From Rhypophila decipiens (Eukaryota; Ascomycota; Sordariomycetes; Sordariales; Naviculisporaceae): a DNA stretch of 64,000 nucleotides. Position numbers and translations under genes: made by a program. The stretch covers positions 186,001 through 250,000 of the forward strand of contig MU858059.1 in NCBI GenBank assembly GCA_033297075.1, given 5' to 3'. Below, piece after piece: positions 10,395 through 22,418 of this stretch. Below the pieces are notes generated by a model. That model did not search any database and was not told the origin of the DNA. It saw nothing but the letters and a program-made list of their open reading frames with translations. Numbering within the stretch: position 1 is the stretch's first letter; each line of letters begins with the position of its first letter.

Positions 10395-11114
10395 AACTGT
10401 TGGTCTTGGTTCTTATATACATCTACGGATATGTCGTCTAGCATAATAAGACACTGGTTAGTGGTCAGGGTGCGTGGGATTCAAGAGCTCGCACGTGCTC
10501 AGCCCGTCTTGCCGGTGACATATAGGACCGAGGTTGTTATCACGACATTGCTGCAAGGCGGACTTCGTGAGTTGTGCTGGGGTACTGAAGCTTCTTCAGT
10601 CTACTGCTCAGGTCTGAAGGGAGCGAGTCCACGGATACACGTTCAAGACTTGGCGTTCGAGATGTTGATCCCCTGACCTGACCGTCTGACGCCAAGGGAC
10701 CTGGCCACATCCCTTTACCGTGTGGGAGATGCAGCGAGATTCAGTAGCGAGCGGTCTGGACTAAGCTGACTTCCATTTTAGGGCTAGAACGCCACGTTTA
10801 TTTGGCGTTGCAGGAGCTGATGATCAAGGATCACACGGCCTTTGAGCCAATGAAAGGAGCTGGACTCCAAGCTGGGAACGTCATTGAGCGTCTTTGGTGC
10901 AAATGCAAATCCTTCGGCGAGGAGAATAAATCAATAAAATCAATAGTCTCGGCCGTTAACACCGACTACAATACAACATCGGCTAACACGGCAGGTTGGG
11001 CAGGAGGGAAGTTATCACTCACTTTGGGAAATTGGGTATATCAACAACACCAAGACCCATCATCATGGACCGAGACTCTTCAGAAACAGTTGACTCATCC
11101 ATTAGTCCGCAAAC
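10395..11114. other. Intergenic or unresolved 3' exon of the preceding gene
   Basis: ORFs of 81 and 117 codons are present without domains. The region may contain a terminal exon of the gene starting at 9978 and the promoter of the gene starting at 11115. Confidence 0.3.
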
Positions 11115-12342
11115 ATGAGGGCCTCGATAAAATTGTTTGCTTTTCTCCTGGGTAGCCCCCTTGGTGCCATCGCCACAGGCTCAAACGATGGCTGTTCGCA
11201 TAACAACTGTTTGCGAGGTGAGGTTGATATGCACAGACAAGCCCAACTGGATGAGTTACTGACCACACTCAGCTGTCATTGCCGAGGCATTCACCACAAG
11301 GGATGGACGCGGAGACTGCTCCAAATACCTCCGGGTCACTGTCACGCCAGCCACGAGCACCATTGTCAGCACGGCAACCGAGGCAGCACTGGCCACGGCT
11401 ACTACCACCATAGTAGAGGGATACACAGACGTCGAGACGATCGTCGCCTCCACGGAAACTCAGTACTCACAAGTGACGGCCGTCGTCGAAGAGATCCTTA
11501 CGGTAACCGAGACGGCCTTTACCACACGCACAGTCGACCCCTTGGGCAATCCCGGGAAACTCAAGCGGCAGGTCACGGCCTCTGGATCAACCTTTCCAGC
11601 GTACGCCTCAGCCTGCACCAGCTTTGCCAAGTACACCTCGGCCTGCTCCTGCGTGGATGTCTTTGCCGAGACCGTCACCGCTTCAGCACCCTCCACGACG
11701 GTAACCGTGACCTCCACCTCGACGACGAGCACATCCACCCAGACGACCACTACTTCCACAACCACAACCTCTCCCCTGTCCGTGACCGAGACCACCCTCT
11801 TGACCAGCACCCTGACCACAACGGTCACCGCCTCCACCGCAACCGCAACCACAACCTCCACCGCGTCGCTCACCAACATAGTCACAAACGGCCGATTCGA
11901 CCGAGGTCTCAGCGCATGGGTAATAACACGCAACAGCCAAGTCAGCGGCTCAGTAACCAACGGCATGCTCAAGACAGGCAACATGTTCAACAACAACCTC
12001 TTTGAGATGCGCCAGACTCTGAGCGGCACACAAGCGGGAACAGAATACCACTGCCGCTACGACTGGCACTTTACCAACCACTACGAGACGCTGTACACCA
12101 ACGGGAACACCTACGTGCCGTATGTGCATGTTTATATCAATGATGATTTGGCCGACAATTCTACGCCGCAGCCGCCGAGGAGTCCGGGCGTGTGGTATAC
12201 CGCCGAGTTTTCGTTTGTTTCTACTAGTGGGGGGAGTGATGTCCTGTGGTTTGACTGTGCCAGTCCCCAGTCGAGGAATGGGCCGGGGGGAGGGAGTAAT
12301 TTTTTGTCGTTGGATAATGTTGCTTGTTTTGCTGCTGCGTAG
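11115..12342 (+). CDS. Secreted Thr-rich protein with C-terminal beta-sandwich (CBM-like) domain
   Basis: CDS join(11115..11217,11273..12342), 390 aa. The 55-nt intron has GTGAGG...CTGAC...CAG and restores one frame across the gene. Residues 1-21 form a signal peptide (MRASIKLFAFLLGSPLGAIA). The middle is very rich in Thr/Ser with repeated TVT, TETA and TTTT motifs, typical of O-mannosylated cell-wall linkers. An internal LKRQ is a possible Kex2 site. After the Thr-rich block comes a domain starting GRFDRGLSAWVIT, with WHFTN, WYTAEF, DVLWFDC and SLDNV motifs. This pattern resembles carbohydrate-binding, CenC-like domains of fungal wall proteins; that assignment is by pattern only. Likely an extracellular or wall-associated glycoprotein. 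Confidence 0.75.
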
Positions 12343-12999
12343 GGGACGGATTCAAGGCGCGGGCTGGACTAAGTTGGTGATTTGGAAGCCGAAGGAATGT
12401 AATGCAGTGGCATGATATCATTGAGCATGAGAACGACTTTTCGTTTTCCTCCATTTCTCAACTGAATTTTCTTCTTTTTGTTCGGGCCAACCTGGTGTCA
12501 CTTCCGTTTCGTGGCCCCAATCAGGGAATCTGCGGAAGGTTTATGGCGTCCAAGTGCGAGGTTACGCATGCAACAGCGCGGAGTTAAGGGGTTGGATAGA
12601 TTAAAAACACGAAGCATGATGGAAGGGCCCTTAATTAGCCGAATGATTTACTCAAGAAATGGTGCCCTTTTGGCAGCATCTACAACTGCTGGTTCGTAAC
12701 GTTCCGTTCGCATTCTGGAGCAGCGACCAACTTTAGCCGGGACTGCTACTTACCACCGTCCGTCCACATGGCGAGCGGCTCAAGGAAGGGTGCCAGTTAC
12801 CAGGTCAGAAGGATTTGCAGCTCTCGGCAGAAAGAGTATAAATAGGCACCTTAGAAAGAGCTTGTACAGTACTCTCAGGTTCATGATTCATATTCCACGA
12901 CAGCAGCTTGAACGTGGATTTTGAAGCCAACTCTAAGAGTTTTTGCACTTCCACAAGCCTTGAGTCTGAGAAGAGCACATACAAGTATTTGATATCACC
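12343..12999 (+). promoter_or_regulatory. Intergenic with TATA box for the next gene
   Basis: TATAAATA is at 12837-12844, about 160 bp before the ATG at 13000, a typical fungal core promoter position. Nothing else is recognised in the stretch. Confidence 0.55.
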
Positions 13000-13204
13000 A
13001 TGCTCCTCCACCAAAAACAACACCTCGCCCTCGGGCCTTTCTTGCTCCATGTCCTCCTCCTCACAAGCAAAGCATCAGCATCAGCAATCAAGCGACAAGC
13101 CTCCTCCTCCTCCAACGACGATGAACCAACCCCAACATCGTGGACACCCATAGCATCCATGGCCCTCCCCTGGCCATACCAATCCCCCTCCCTCGCCGTC
13201 GCCG

Positions 13205-13235
<31 letters not shown>

Positions 13236-13872
13236 GACAGCCGTCCTAGGCCTGTTGTACTCCAACCCCTGCGGCGGAGCAACCGAATTCGCCTCCACCA
13301 CAACCGTCAACCTGCCCGTCGACTGCGCCGGCGCAACCGCGCTCTCGGTGACCTACCGTTTCGGCCGGTGTCCTTTAGGACGAACAGACGGGCCCCCGGC
13401 AACGGTGGATTCCGTCTCTGCCACGCCGAGGACATCCTTCGGGTATACCTGTCTTCCTACCCCCGCTCCTCCCTCCTCTTCAGGAGGAAATTCGGGGGTG
13501 GTGAATGTAGCAGACATCACCAATTCCTTACCCCTGCCTACTTTGACAGCTGGCCAAAATCCCGCGCTCACGCCGGCTGCGTTGGAGGCGGTGCATCATG
13601 CGGGAGGAGAGTGTAGAGTGAACCTGAGGTTGGAGCCTACGGATGATGCCTTGTCGGATAGGACGGGATGGACTGCTGCCGAGTGTAGTAGCCGCGCCAG
13701 AGATCCGGTCACGTATCTGACTACTGTGACGAAAACGATCGAGGTTGGCTGTGATAGGTGCAAGTATATACGCGGCGGGGTGGTTACTGCTAGTTGTCCT
13801 AGGGGTACCACCACCACTAGTAGTACACGGACGGCGGGGAGTACCACTGTTTGGGCGTATGATTGTGTGTAA
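13000..13872 (+). CDS. Secreted hypothetical protein with poly-Asn tract
   Basis: A 290-aa single-exon gene. Residues 1-29 form a signal peptide, followed at once by IKRQ, a Kex2-type dibasic site, so a propeptide-cleaved secreted protein is likely. A (CAA)n microsatellite at about 13207-13234 encodes a run of nine Asn that ends in NKT, a sequon. The mature protein has about eight Cys, with a CDRCKY motif and a C-terminal Cys (YDCV). The C-terminal third is Thr-rich (TTTTSSTRTAGSTT). I do not recognise the family. A TATA box at 12837 supports the start. Third of three tandem secreted-protein genes. Confidence 0.7.
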
Positions 13873-14228
13873 GGAAGGAACCAGGATTCAGGGTGGTGTG
13901 AAAGGAGCTGGGATATGAAAGAGCAGAGGTTGATTGGGCTTTTGCTTGAGAAGAGAGCCCGAGGTATAGATGTCACATTGGGCAGGTATTCGTTGAAAGC
14001 GATCTGGTTCTTCTTCTTCACGAGCATACGGTGAAAGGAAAGGGGGGGCATTTTGAATTTGTAGTGGCTGGGGTTAGAGGGAGAAATTTCCATATAAAAT
14101 TGCATGGTTGTGCTCCAAGCATCTAGTTCTAAACAGTATTGTGGATAAAAATAAAGGCTTTATAGTTTGCGATACATGTAGCCTGCCTGTCCTCGTGAGT
14201 CTCGTCTCATTACTCGTCTCATTAATCC
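13873..14228. other. Short convergent intergenic region
   Basis: This is the shared 3' flank of the secreted-protein gene (plus) and the zinc-finger gene (minus). No further feature is seen. Confidence 0.5.
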
Positions 14229-17200
14229 CTAAAAGTAACTCTGATCTCCCCACTTGGCAGCCCCCCCAGTCATATGACTATCGGGATCCGTATACGGGTC
14301 TCGGTGGCTTGTGGGGTCGTAAGTGCCAAAGCTCGCATCAGCCATCCCAGATGCTGTAGCCGGGTAGCATGGCTCGTAGGGCATGGAGCCAAAGGCCGCC
14401 GTCGTGGTCGTGGTAGGTGCCAGCCAGTTGAGACCGTCCGAGGTGGCAAGCGGCATCGGTGTCAGCCCCGACGAGATGCTCGGCCACGTTGCCGCCGGCT
14501 GCATGGTCCTCGATGTATAAGTGGCGTCCAGCTGCGGCATCTCGCTGCTCGACCAAGAAGGAGGCATGGTCGAGGGACTCAACAACGGCGACACGCCATG
14601 GGAGGGGTCGTGGGTGGTTGCAAAGGAGCCAAAGCTCAGCGGACTCGGAGTCGGCTGCGATGACGCGGCCGTGACTCTGCCGTTGGACTCTTCATACTCG
14701 CGAAAAGCCTTGTTGAGAGAATTCTGGATAATGGTGGAGATGGCCTCGGTCCGTAGCACCTCTCCTGCCTGTATCTGATTCTGCCCACCCAGATACTCCT
14801 CGGCAGCTCGTCTAAAGAGCTCGGGCATCATGACGAGGAGGTAGTGCTGGATGCCGAGGCTTTCCCTGACCTCGGGCGATATGGGCCCCAAATCCTCGGT
14901 GTACTCAGGATCTGGCCCCTCATATCAGTGTGAGTGATCTAAGCCCAGCAATTAGGCACGGAGTTTTGAGGAATAAAGAACTGTACTCACAAGGAGATGG
15001 GATGAAGGTGTCGTCGGGAAAGAGCAGTCGATAGATCTCTTCCCACTTCTCTCTGGGCGTCAGATGCTTTGGCCTGTTTTTCGCAGACCGCGACTTGAGC
15101 CATTTCTCCTGGGCTGTGGTGATGTCACAGGGCGGGCGGATGTCCCTGACTATGCAGCCTTCGGGCGCCATTTCGTGCGCCTCCAAGTCCCTGTCCTTGG
15201 GAAACACTCGCTTGCATCGTGGGCAATGAATGATGTAGTGCTTTCTGTACAGATGCTCCCTGTTCTTGAGGTTAGTATAGAAGTGTTGTAGAAGAGTCTG
15301 GGGAATACAAACTTGAGTCTTGGGATCGTGGGCCACGTGTGTACTGTGCACACTTGGTGGTCATGGAGGTTATACGACTGCGGGTCATGCTTGCGGTACG
15401 GGCATACGAATCTCGTGCCGCCAGTCAGACTCGACTTGCTGGCAGACGTATTAGGATTGCCCGGGTGTCTGTTATGATCCTCCTCGTCGTCTCCCTCAAT
15501 GGGATGCCAAGAGCCGGGGCCAAGGTTCCTGCCAGAGCTGTGGCGGGATGATGCTGAGCCTTGCCCTCGTCTGCTGGAATCACGCTCATTTCCTCGAGAC
15601 CGGTGATTGCTTGAGCCTCCTGCATGGCTTCTAATCATTCGATCCCAGTCATCATTGTACTGGGACCACAGCTGTTCCATGACCGTCTCCACTGTCTGGT
15701 GGTATACCCTGCGCCATTCTCGACTTGCGGCCGGATTCCCAACAACTTCCATCTGGAGGTCAGGCTCAGAGGCACTATCGTTGGAGACCAATTCACCTGC
15801 GCTGTCATCATAACTCATGGACTGATTTCCCGTCCGGGCAGACAGGACACTTGAATTGGAATGAGACCTTATGGATGAAGCCTCGTTCGACTCAGTGACT
15901 ACGAGCAGATTCGTTTGACCTTCGCCGGGGAGCTCCCTGACGGCTGGCATTGGAGAGGCTCGACCGCCCAAGGCAGATCGCTGGTCGGAGATCGAGAGTG
16001 GCGATGTTCCAGTGATATCAAGAAAAGGGCCATCTGCTGGTCTCGGGGACGCCGTTGCCACCACTGAGACCGCTCTTGGGGTGGACAAGTTGCGTTCGCT
16101 GTCTATCCGTCGCAGGACACCACGTCTCTGAGGGGTGGAACCAGATGCAGCAGCTGGAGGTTGATTGGTTGTTGCGCCTTCAACCTTGACATATATCTTG
16201 GAAGGATGTCCCTGGGGACTGCTACGAGCAGATCCAGGTTCCGGGAGAGTGTATGAGCCAGTGAAGGCGTTTTGTTGATTCCGATTCTCTGATACCACAG
16301 CGGGTGTTGATGAAGATGGCCCAGGCCGCGTCGCTGCGGCGTTGTTATTCAATAAAGGGAGAGAATTGACGTTAATATGTATGGAAAGCTCGTCGATTGT
16401 GTCTTCGGCGTGGTCGTGGTCAGGGGCCGTGACGCAAGCCAGCTCGTAGGCCGTCTTTGCAAGCAACTGAGGCTTCATCTGAGCCATTGAAAAGCATTCC
16501 AACAGGTCTTGGAGTCCCGGCGAGGTCGGGTCAGCGAAACCAGCAGAAGATCGTCCGGTGATTCTCGAATCCCAAAAGAACGCATCGTCTTCCCCTGCGA
16601 CATGCCCCCTCTCCGAAAGAAGAGCCCTCCACGCATCTTCAATGTCAGGCTGGCGCAACAGTCCTTTTATGACTGATGAATGCTGCCATTCATACAGCAC
16701 CCGCCCTTCATCATAGTGCCCGCCGACATGGTCGAGGTACTCGGGCAGTGATTGCGCATAGCTGGCACAGAAGCCACAACCCCATGCGCCTCTCTGAGCA
16801 GAGGGGCGGACTGTATTGACCGCAACATGGTCAGGGGCAGCGCGGAGAAGGTGGGCATCCTGGCAATCCAGCTCGTGAGACTTCCATTCGTTGCTTGACC
16901 TGAAGCTCTCCTGGCACAGGGTGCACCAGTAGGACCTTGAGAGACGCGCAGGTTCCTCCTCCGGGTAAGAGCTCCACGGGCTGATGGGCGAGGTGAAGAC
17001 AAGGTCGGAATCAGCTGCGCTTCGAACCGACGAGTAGCGGGAAAGCGCTGTAGAAGCTGTGGACAGGGACCGAGAGAGGATGCTCGATGTTATGGAGGCG
17101 ATGGAGCTCCTTGCTGTTGACCTGGTGGAGGAACGGTGGCCGATGGAGTATCTGTCTGGTCCCGGCACATAGCTCGCGCGGTCTCTTCCTTTGGAGGCTA

Positions 17201-17312
17201 TGGGATTTGCGATGGAGCCGATATCCACATGCTGGCCCGACGTATATTCAGGCTTGACATTGTCGTCAAGCCGTGGCTTGGACTTTGAATAGTCACCACC
17301 GTGTGACGCCAT
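14229..17312 (-). CDS. C2H2-type zinc-finger protein
   Basis: CDS complement(join(14229..14911,14991..15259,15313..17312)), 983 aa. The introns are 53 nt (GTTTGT...CTAAC...CAG) and 79 nt (GTGAGT...CTGAT...CAG); the first junction restores a PRLKEHLYRKH motif typical of this fungal group. Residues 1-110 are Ser-rich and disordered. Zinc-binding segments follow: CTLCQESFRSSNEWKSHELDC near residue 132, CGFCASYAQSLPEYLDHVGGH near 182, and a C-terminal block around residues 630-700 (FVCPYRKHDP...C...H...EHLYRKH then CPRCKRVFPKDRDLEAHE). The end is Pro/Ser/Thr-rich. Such proteins are usually annotated as C2H2 domain-containing, probable nucleic-acid binding. The specific target is unknown. It is divergent from the orphan gene at 18.4 kb. 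Confidence 0.85.
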
Positions 17313-18428
17313 CTTGTCAGAGCGGCATCAAGTCGTGGACTAATTTAGTAAAGGTTGAAAGAAAAAGTGAGGTATCGTTGTCTTCTTGTGGAGGTCTGAA
17401 ATGCCGTTGCTTTCGGCAGGGGCCTCCAACAGACATCACTCTTCCGCTTCCATCTTGCCGATGCCGTGCTTTAAAGTCTCGGACTTGGAAAGGGACCCCC
17501 TTGGTGCTGACGCGACAACATCATTGGAGTCAGAGATACCGAGTGACGGAGCCAACGGACCTACCTTACCCAAGAAGGCCAGGGCCGATGTGACACACAC
17601 GCTAACGGCCCGCGGATCAGATATAAGGCTGAGGAAGTTCGGTGAAATGATGCGAGATGATGTTGATCGCAGCTGCGCACAACGCCAGGGGCACATTTGT
17701 CCCAAATCGACCTATCATGCTGCGCCACTGCCTGCCCACCGCTCAATGTCACCGCACCACTTCTAGGCAGTTACTGGCCCAGATATCTGATTGGTCCCAG
17801 TGTCATGCACCTCTGACTTTGGCTTTGTTTCCATTCGCACTCTTCCGAGTCCCTTTGGCATTCTCCTTGGCCAATTCCATTCATGTGTTAATTTCATACT
17901 CTGATTACGCCGGAGAGCACTTGTTGCTGATCCAACTGCCTGCTTGGCACAATATAGTTACCATTTTCACTTTCCTCATTCGGATATATGTTGGAACAAG
18001 AATGCTTGCAAAGTTTGACAGTCGCTGCAAATACTCCGACCCCGGATGGTCTTGTTTTTAAGATGGGCTTTTGGCGATGGTGGTCTATCCTCGAAGGTCC
18101 ATACAGGAAAAGATATCTTGGGATTCCTTCTTTTCTCGATCATGATCCTGGACTGCGCAGAGAGCAAGAAACGATGATGGGGGAACGAGGATACGGTACC
18201 TAAACTATGTGTTAATAATCCCGTCCATCAACGATGTCTGGAAACCAAACTTTATCTCCCAAGTAGGTTTGAGAGGACTGGATACTTTAAACCAGCCATC
18301 CCTATGGCAAAAAAGATATGGGGTACAAAAGAAACTCAACCTGTTTCGACTTTCTGGCGAGGGAAAACTGGAATGTGTTGCCCGACTGAGCCGAAAAACG
18401 AAACAAGACCAGCAGCTTCGACGTCAAG
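17313..18428. other. Divergent intergenic region
   Basis: This is the 1.1-kb promoter region between the zinc-finger gene (minus) and an orphan gene (plus). No additional gene is recognised. Confidence 0.5.
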
Positions 18429-19403
18429 ATGCACCTCCCAACAAGTCCCGTGGTGAAATGGCACGGCAAGAGCATCGTCCGCCGTCACGAAAACGAACAT
18501 GAAAATGTCGAAAAAGCCGCCAAACTAGAACACAAGAGGATGGGCAAGCGCCTCGGTCGAACCTGGTTCAGCCGCTATGCACATCGACTGATCTCGACGC
18601 CCAACACGAGGGAGATGGATGGCCTCACCACCATGGAAAAGGAGATCGAGCATCGAGACTGGAAATGGCCGATTACTTCGGGCTTCGTTCCGTCAGAATA
18701 TCACCAGCGACCTTCCAAGGCACCATGGCGCATTGCAATGCGTTGCCTGCTCGTTGATCTCCCGAGCCAGGTCAACGACAATGCCGAGCCCATTCCGTGG
18801 AAGAGTCACCCTGTTGGTCCTTTAATGCCCGTATCCTGGGCCTCCTTCTCTCACGATTACTTGCCCAAAGAGCCCTCCTGGGGTTACCGAGCTGTCTTCT
18901 CCGCAAGAGGTGCGGGACAAGTCACGATCGCTGACCGGCGCATGGCTTGTAATCGTCTACATCTCCGCAAAGGACAGAAAATGGCTGGCCAAGGCCGATG
19001 AGAGAACTCTCATAACGAAGGAGAATTTGTACCAGTGAGTCCAAGAGAGTCGGCCTGTGTCCCGTTAGAATTACCTGCCCTCGGCTTCGAACAGGTCCAT
19101 CCCAGACCACTAACACGAGATTTTCAACACAGGTCGAGTGCATATGTAAAGGCTCATGTCAAGGCAAGCAAGGGCCCAAAAGCCTCAGACTGGTATAAAT
19201 TTTGGGATTGGTCTGGGAGATCCGGCTCACTCACTATAACCACCCCCGTCACTAGGTACGTGCTGGGCCTGGTGGCGACTTCGGACAAGAATTTCGCAAA
19301 GGAATCATCCGCTATCTTGGATAGGAATGTGGAAAAAATATTCTTCGACGCATCTTTCGAACGACAGTGGCCCAAGAAGGTCGAGAAGGACGAAATGAAG
19401 TGA
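18429..19403 (+). CDS. Hypothetical protein, gene structure uncertain
   Basis: Proposed CDS join(18429..18830,18871..19034,19133..19403), 278 aa. The first exon is Lys/Arg/His-rich (KWHGKSIVRRHENEHENVEKAAK) and then has a W-rich part (WPITSGFVPSEY). The second exon carries LTGAWLVIVYISAKDRKWL in a different frame from the first. The third has DWYKFWDWSGRSGSLTITTP. The second intron (GTGAGT...CTAAC...CAG, 98 nt) is convincing. The first frame change can be explained by a 40-nt GTATCC...AAAG intron, which is unusually short, or by a one-base frameshift. I do not recognise the family, and no membrane segment or signal peptide is evident. Confidence 0.5.
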
Positions 19404-19909
19404 TGCCCAGGCGGCGGTTTTGGAAAGAAGAGACCGGCAGCACTCGGGGTCTCGTGGATATTCTCAGCAAGGTTTGCCAACACAGCAACGCCTCGATTAA
19501 GGTTCAGGAATATGAGATAGTCATGGCGAAATTGAAAGTTAGTTACAACCCATTGAGAATAATCTTGCCCAAAGTTTTGAGAATAAAAGGTTGAGTTGTT
19601 GAACTTGTGTTTGAGTTTAGTTTCTTCGTCGTCAATTGAAACTCAAAGTGGTCACCGTTGTAATTCTGGCCTGATATATGAGGCAAGAAACCACCAATGC
19701 GCCAAAGTGGTTAGCGTAACTTTGGTCGGCCAAAAACTCCACCCCACTTGGTCCGTGCCCAAGCTTTGCAGTGGAAAAAAATTATTGAAAACTCCAGCAT
19801 CTAAAAAAAATCAGCCCGCGCAATTGGTTTCGAGACTATCCAGCACCAACATCCAAATATCTGTCAGTCTTAGGGGTCGCCCACAACAGCCGTTGCAGTA
19901 TCCTCAAAA
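19404..19909 (+). promoter_or_regulatory. Promoter region of the NOP56 gene
   Basis: About 500 bp between the orphan gene and Nop56. It contains an A-tract (19788-19809). No TATA box is evident, as is common for ribosome-biogenesis genes. Confidence 0.4.
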
Positions 19910-21519
19910 ATGGTGACAGTCAATAACCTGCTCTTCGAGAGCGCCGTCGGCTTCTCGATTTTCGATGTAAAACACCAAGCAGATGCCGTTGGCCTCGAGC
20001 TCCCCGAGGTCAAGGAGAACATCAAGAGCCTCGACAAGTTCGGCAAGATGGTCCAACTTCGCAGTTTCAACCCGTGGACGTGAGTATAGCCCAATGCGCC
20101 GTCTTTTCCGGGCCAATTGCCAATTGATGCGCAGCGCGACTGACCTGGTTTCGTTTCCCTAGTTCTGCGCAGCACGGTCTCGAAGCCATCAACCTCATCA
20201 GCGAAGGCATCATGCCCGACTTTCTCAAGCAGACCCTCGAATTGAACCTGCCCCAGACCAGCGGGAAGAAGAGCAAGATCGTACTTGGTGTTACGGATAA
20301 GAGATTGGCGGGAGAAATCAGCGCTGCTTTCCCCGGTATTCAGTGCGAAGCTGCCGATACTTCCGAGGTTGTTGCGACCCTCCTGCGCGGCATTCGAGTT
20401 CACGCCAGCAAGCTTCTCAAGGGCCTCCAAGAGGGAGACATTAATCGCGCCCAGCTCGGTCTCGGCCACGCCTACTCCCGCGCCAAGGTCAAGTTCAGCG
20501 TCCACAAGAACGACAACCACATCATCCAGGGCATTGCGACACTCGATGCTCTCGACAAGGGAATCAACCAGGGCTCGATGCGTGTCCGTGAATGGTACGG
20601 GTGGCACTTCCCCGAACTTGCCAAGATTGTTTCGGACAACTCGACATACGTGAAGTTGGTGGGACTCATTGGCAACAAGAAGACCCTCACCGAGGAGAGC
20701 GTCGATGATCTCGCCAATCTCCTCAACCAGGACCAGGGCCAAGCAGAGGCCATCGTGCAAGCGGCCAAGGTTTCCATGGGCCGTGATATCAACGACTTCG
20801 ATCTCAACATGCTCAAGGACCTGGCTTCCAACATCTCCAACATGTCCGACTACAGACGCATCCTCTCCGAATCTCTCGACAAGAAGATGGGCGAGGTTGC
20901 CCCCAACTTGCAGGTCATCCTGGGAACTCCGGTTGCCGCCCGTCTCATCTCCCACGCCGGCTCTCTTACCAACTTGTCCAAGTACCCCGCCTCGACGGTC
21001 CAGATTCTCGGAGCCGAAAAGGCGCTCTTCCGCGCGCTCAAGACCAAGGGTGCCACCCCCAAATACGGTTTGTTGTACCAGAGCTCGTTCATCGGACGAG
21101 CCGGCCCCAAGGTCAAGGGCCGCATCTCCCGCTACCTTGCCAACAAGTGCTCGATCGCCTCGCGTATCGACAACTTCACCGACCACCCCACCAAGCATTT
21201 CGGCGAGGTCATGCGCGAGCAGCTCGAGCAGCGTCTTGAGTGGTATGCCACCGGTGCCAAGCCCATGAAGAACACCGAAGCCATGGACAAGGCTATCAAG
21301 GCCGTCATGGCCGACAACCCTACGGGTCTCGACATCGACGTCGAGATGATTGACCAGCATGCCGCCACCCCCAAGAAGGAAAAGAAGGAGAAGAAGGAAA
21401 AGAAAGAGAAGAAGGACAAGAAGCGCAAGTCCGTCGGCGGTGAGGACGTCGAGATGGCCGACGCCGGCGAAGACGGAGAGCCCAAGAAGAAGAAGAAGAG
21501 AAAGTCCATTGCAGCGTAA
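19910..21519 (+). CDS. NOP56: Nucleolar protein Nop56 (box C/D snoRNP core)
   Basis: CDS join(19910..20079,20163..21519), 508 aa; one 83-nt intron (GTGAGT...CTGAC...TAG) near the 5' end. The N-terminal NOP5NT domain begins MVTVNNLLFESAVGFSIFDV. The coiled-coil/NOSIC region covers about residues 165-300. The Nop domain spans about 250-410 and has the diagnostic GTPVAARLISHAGSLTNL and GAEKALFRALK...KYGLLYQ motifs. The C-terminus is a Lys/Glu repeat tail (KKEKKEKKEKK) ending KKKKKRKS, typical of eukaryotic Nop56. It is a scaffold of box C/D snoRNPs with Nop58, Nop1 (fibrillarin) and Snu13, needed for 2'-O-methylation and pre-rRNA processing in the nucleolus. Length matches the family. Convergent with vps4. 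Confidence 0.97.
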
Positions 21520-22418
21520 AGGAGGATATAGACAGAGAAGTTTGAGATTGCATTGTTCTGTCTATCGTGATATTTACGGCTAGGGGAGCATATGGTTCTT
21601 TTCTCTTGCAATGTCCTTTGGGGAAGGGATATTTGGCCGGCTGGGCTCGTGTTTTCTCTCTGATCTTGTCTCCTTTTATCTTTTTGTTTCTAGGGGAGTT
21701 TAAACTTGGGTTGGGAAATCTGGGTCTTATTTGTTTCTTGTCGTGCGTTTATGGAGTTCAAGGCGGGTTGATTTTCTTACTTGACTTGTGTGGAATCCAT
21801 GTCTGGCCACACAGCTCTACAATATACATTTTGTATCATACCCATGGCATACTTCCTAGCTAGCATGGAATTTGAAACATGACTTGAGATTGATGTTGTG
21901 GATGGATTGGCTCATTGATCGTAAACACTTGCTAGGTACGATTGTTAACAACCACAAACGGTACCAAAATCGCCTACCGACTGAGGTGGTATTTTGTCTT
22001 GTTATATCTAAACAAATGAAAGGGTGAATATGTACACCAAAGAGTCCATTACAGAAAAAGTCACCGCCTTGAGCTTGCAACAGAAAGAGAGACAAATGCC
22101 AACTGCCGCCTTTCCCATTTCGCCAACCAAGCTTCCATCCTCCTAGGACAAAAAAAGAGGGACAATCTCAAGTCCCTAGAGCCCATTGTGTACATTCCCA
22201 TTGCCGCATTTTCCGCTGAACAGTACTAAATATCCACAACGGATCTAATCCTGGATGGACCACGTTCAGTGCAGCTCGATGATAAAGTAAACGCCTGTGT
22301 TTTAGCTGAGCGAAATCCTCGTCAGCGCCTTCAAAGGCCCTGATCATGTTCTATTAACGCCGTCCAAATCGTACGCCAGGCACCTAGGTAGATTAGATAC
22401 ACTTTCAAAATCAACGAC
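21520..22418. other. Convergent 3' intergenic region
   Basis: This is the shared 3' flank of NOP56 (plus) and VPS4 (minus). No ORF with a domain and no RNA gene are recognised. Confidence 0.5.

Noticed and set aside
11115..12005. His-rich 296-codon reading of the Thr-rich gene region
   Set aside because: The continuous frame is an out-of-frame reading beyond the 11218 donor; the spliced frame gives a proper secreted protein.
19870..21360. 496-codon minus-strand ORF opposite NOP56
   Set aside because: Antisense shadow of a highly expressed gene with strong third-position bias; its translation is low-complexity and has no domain.
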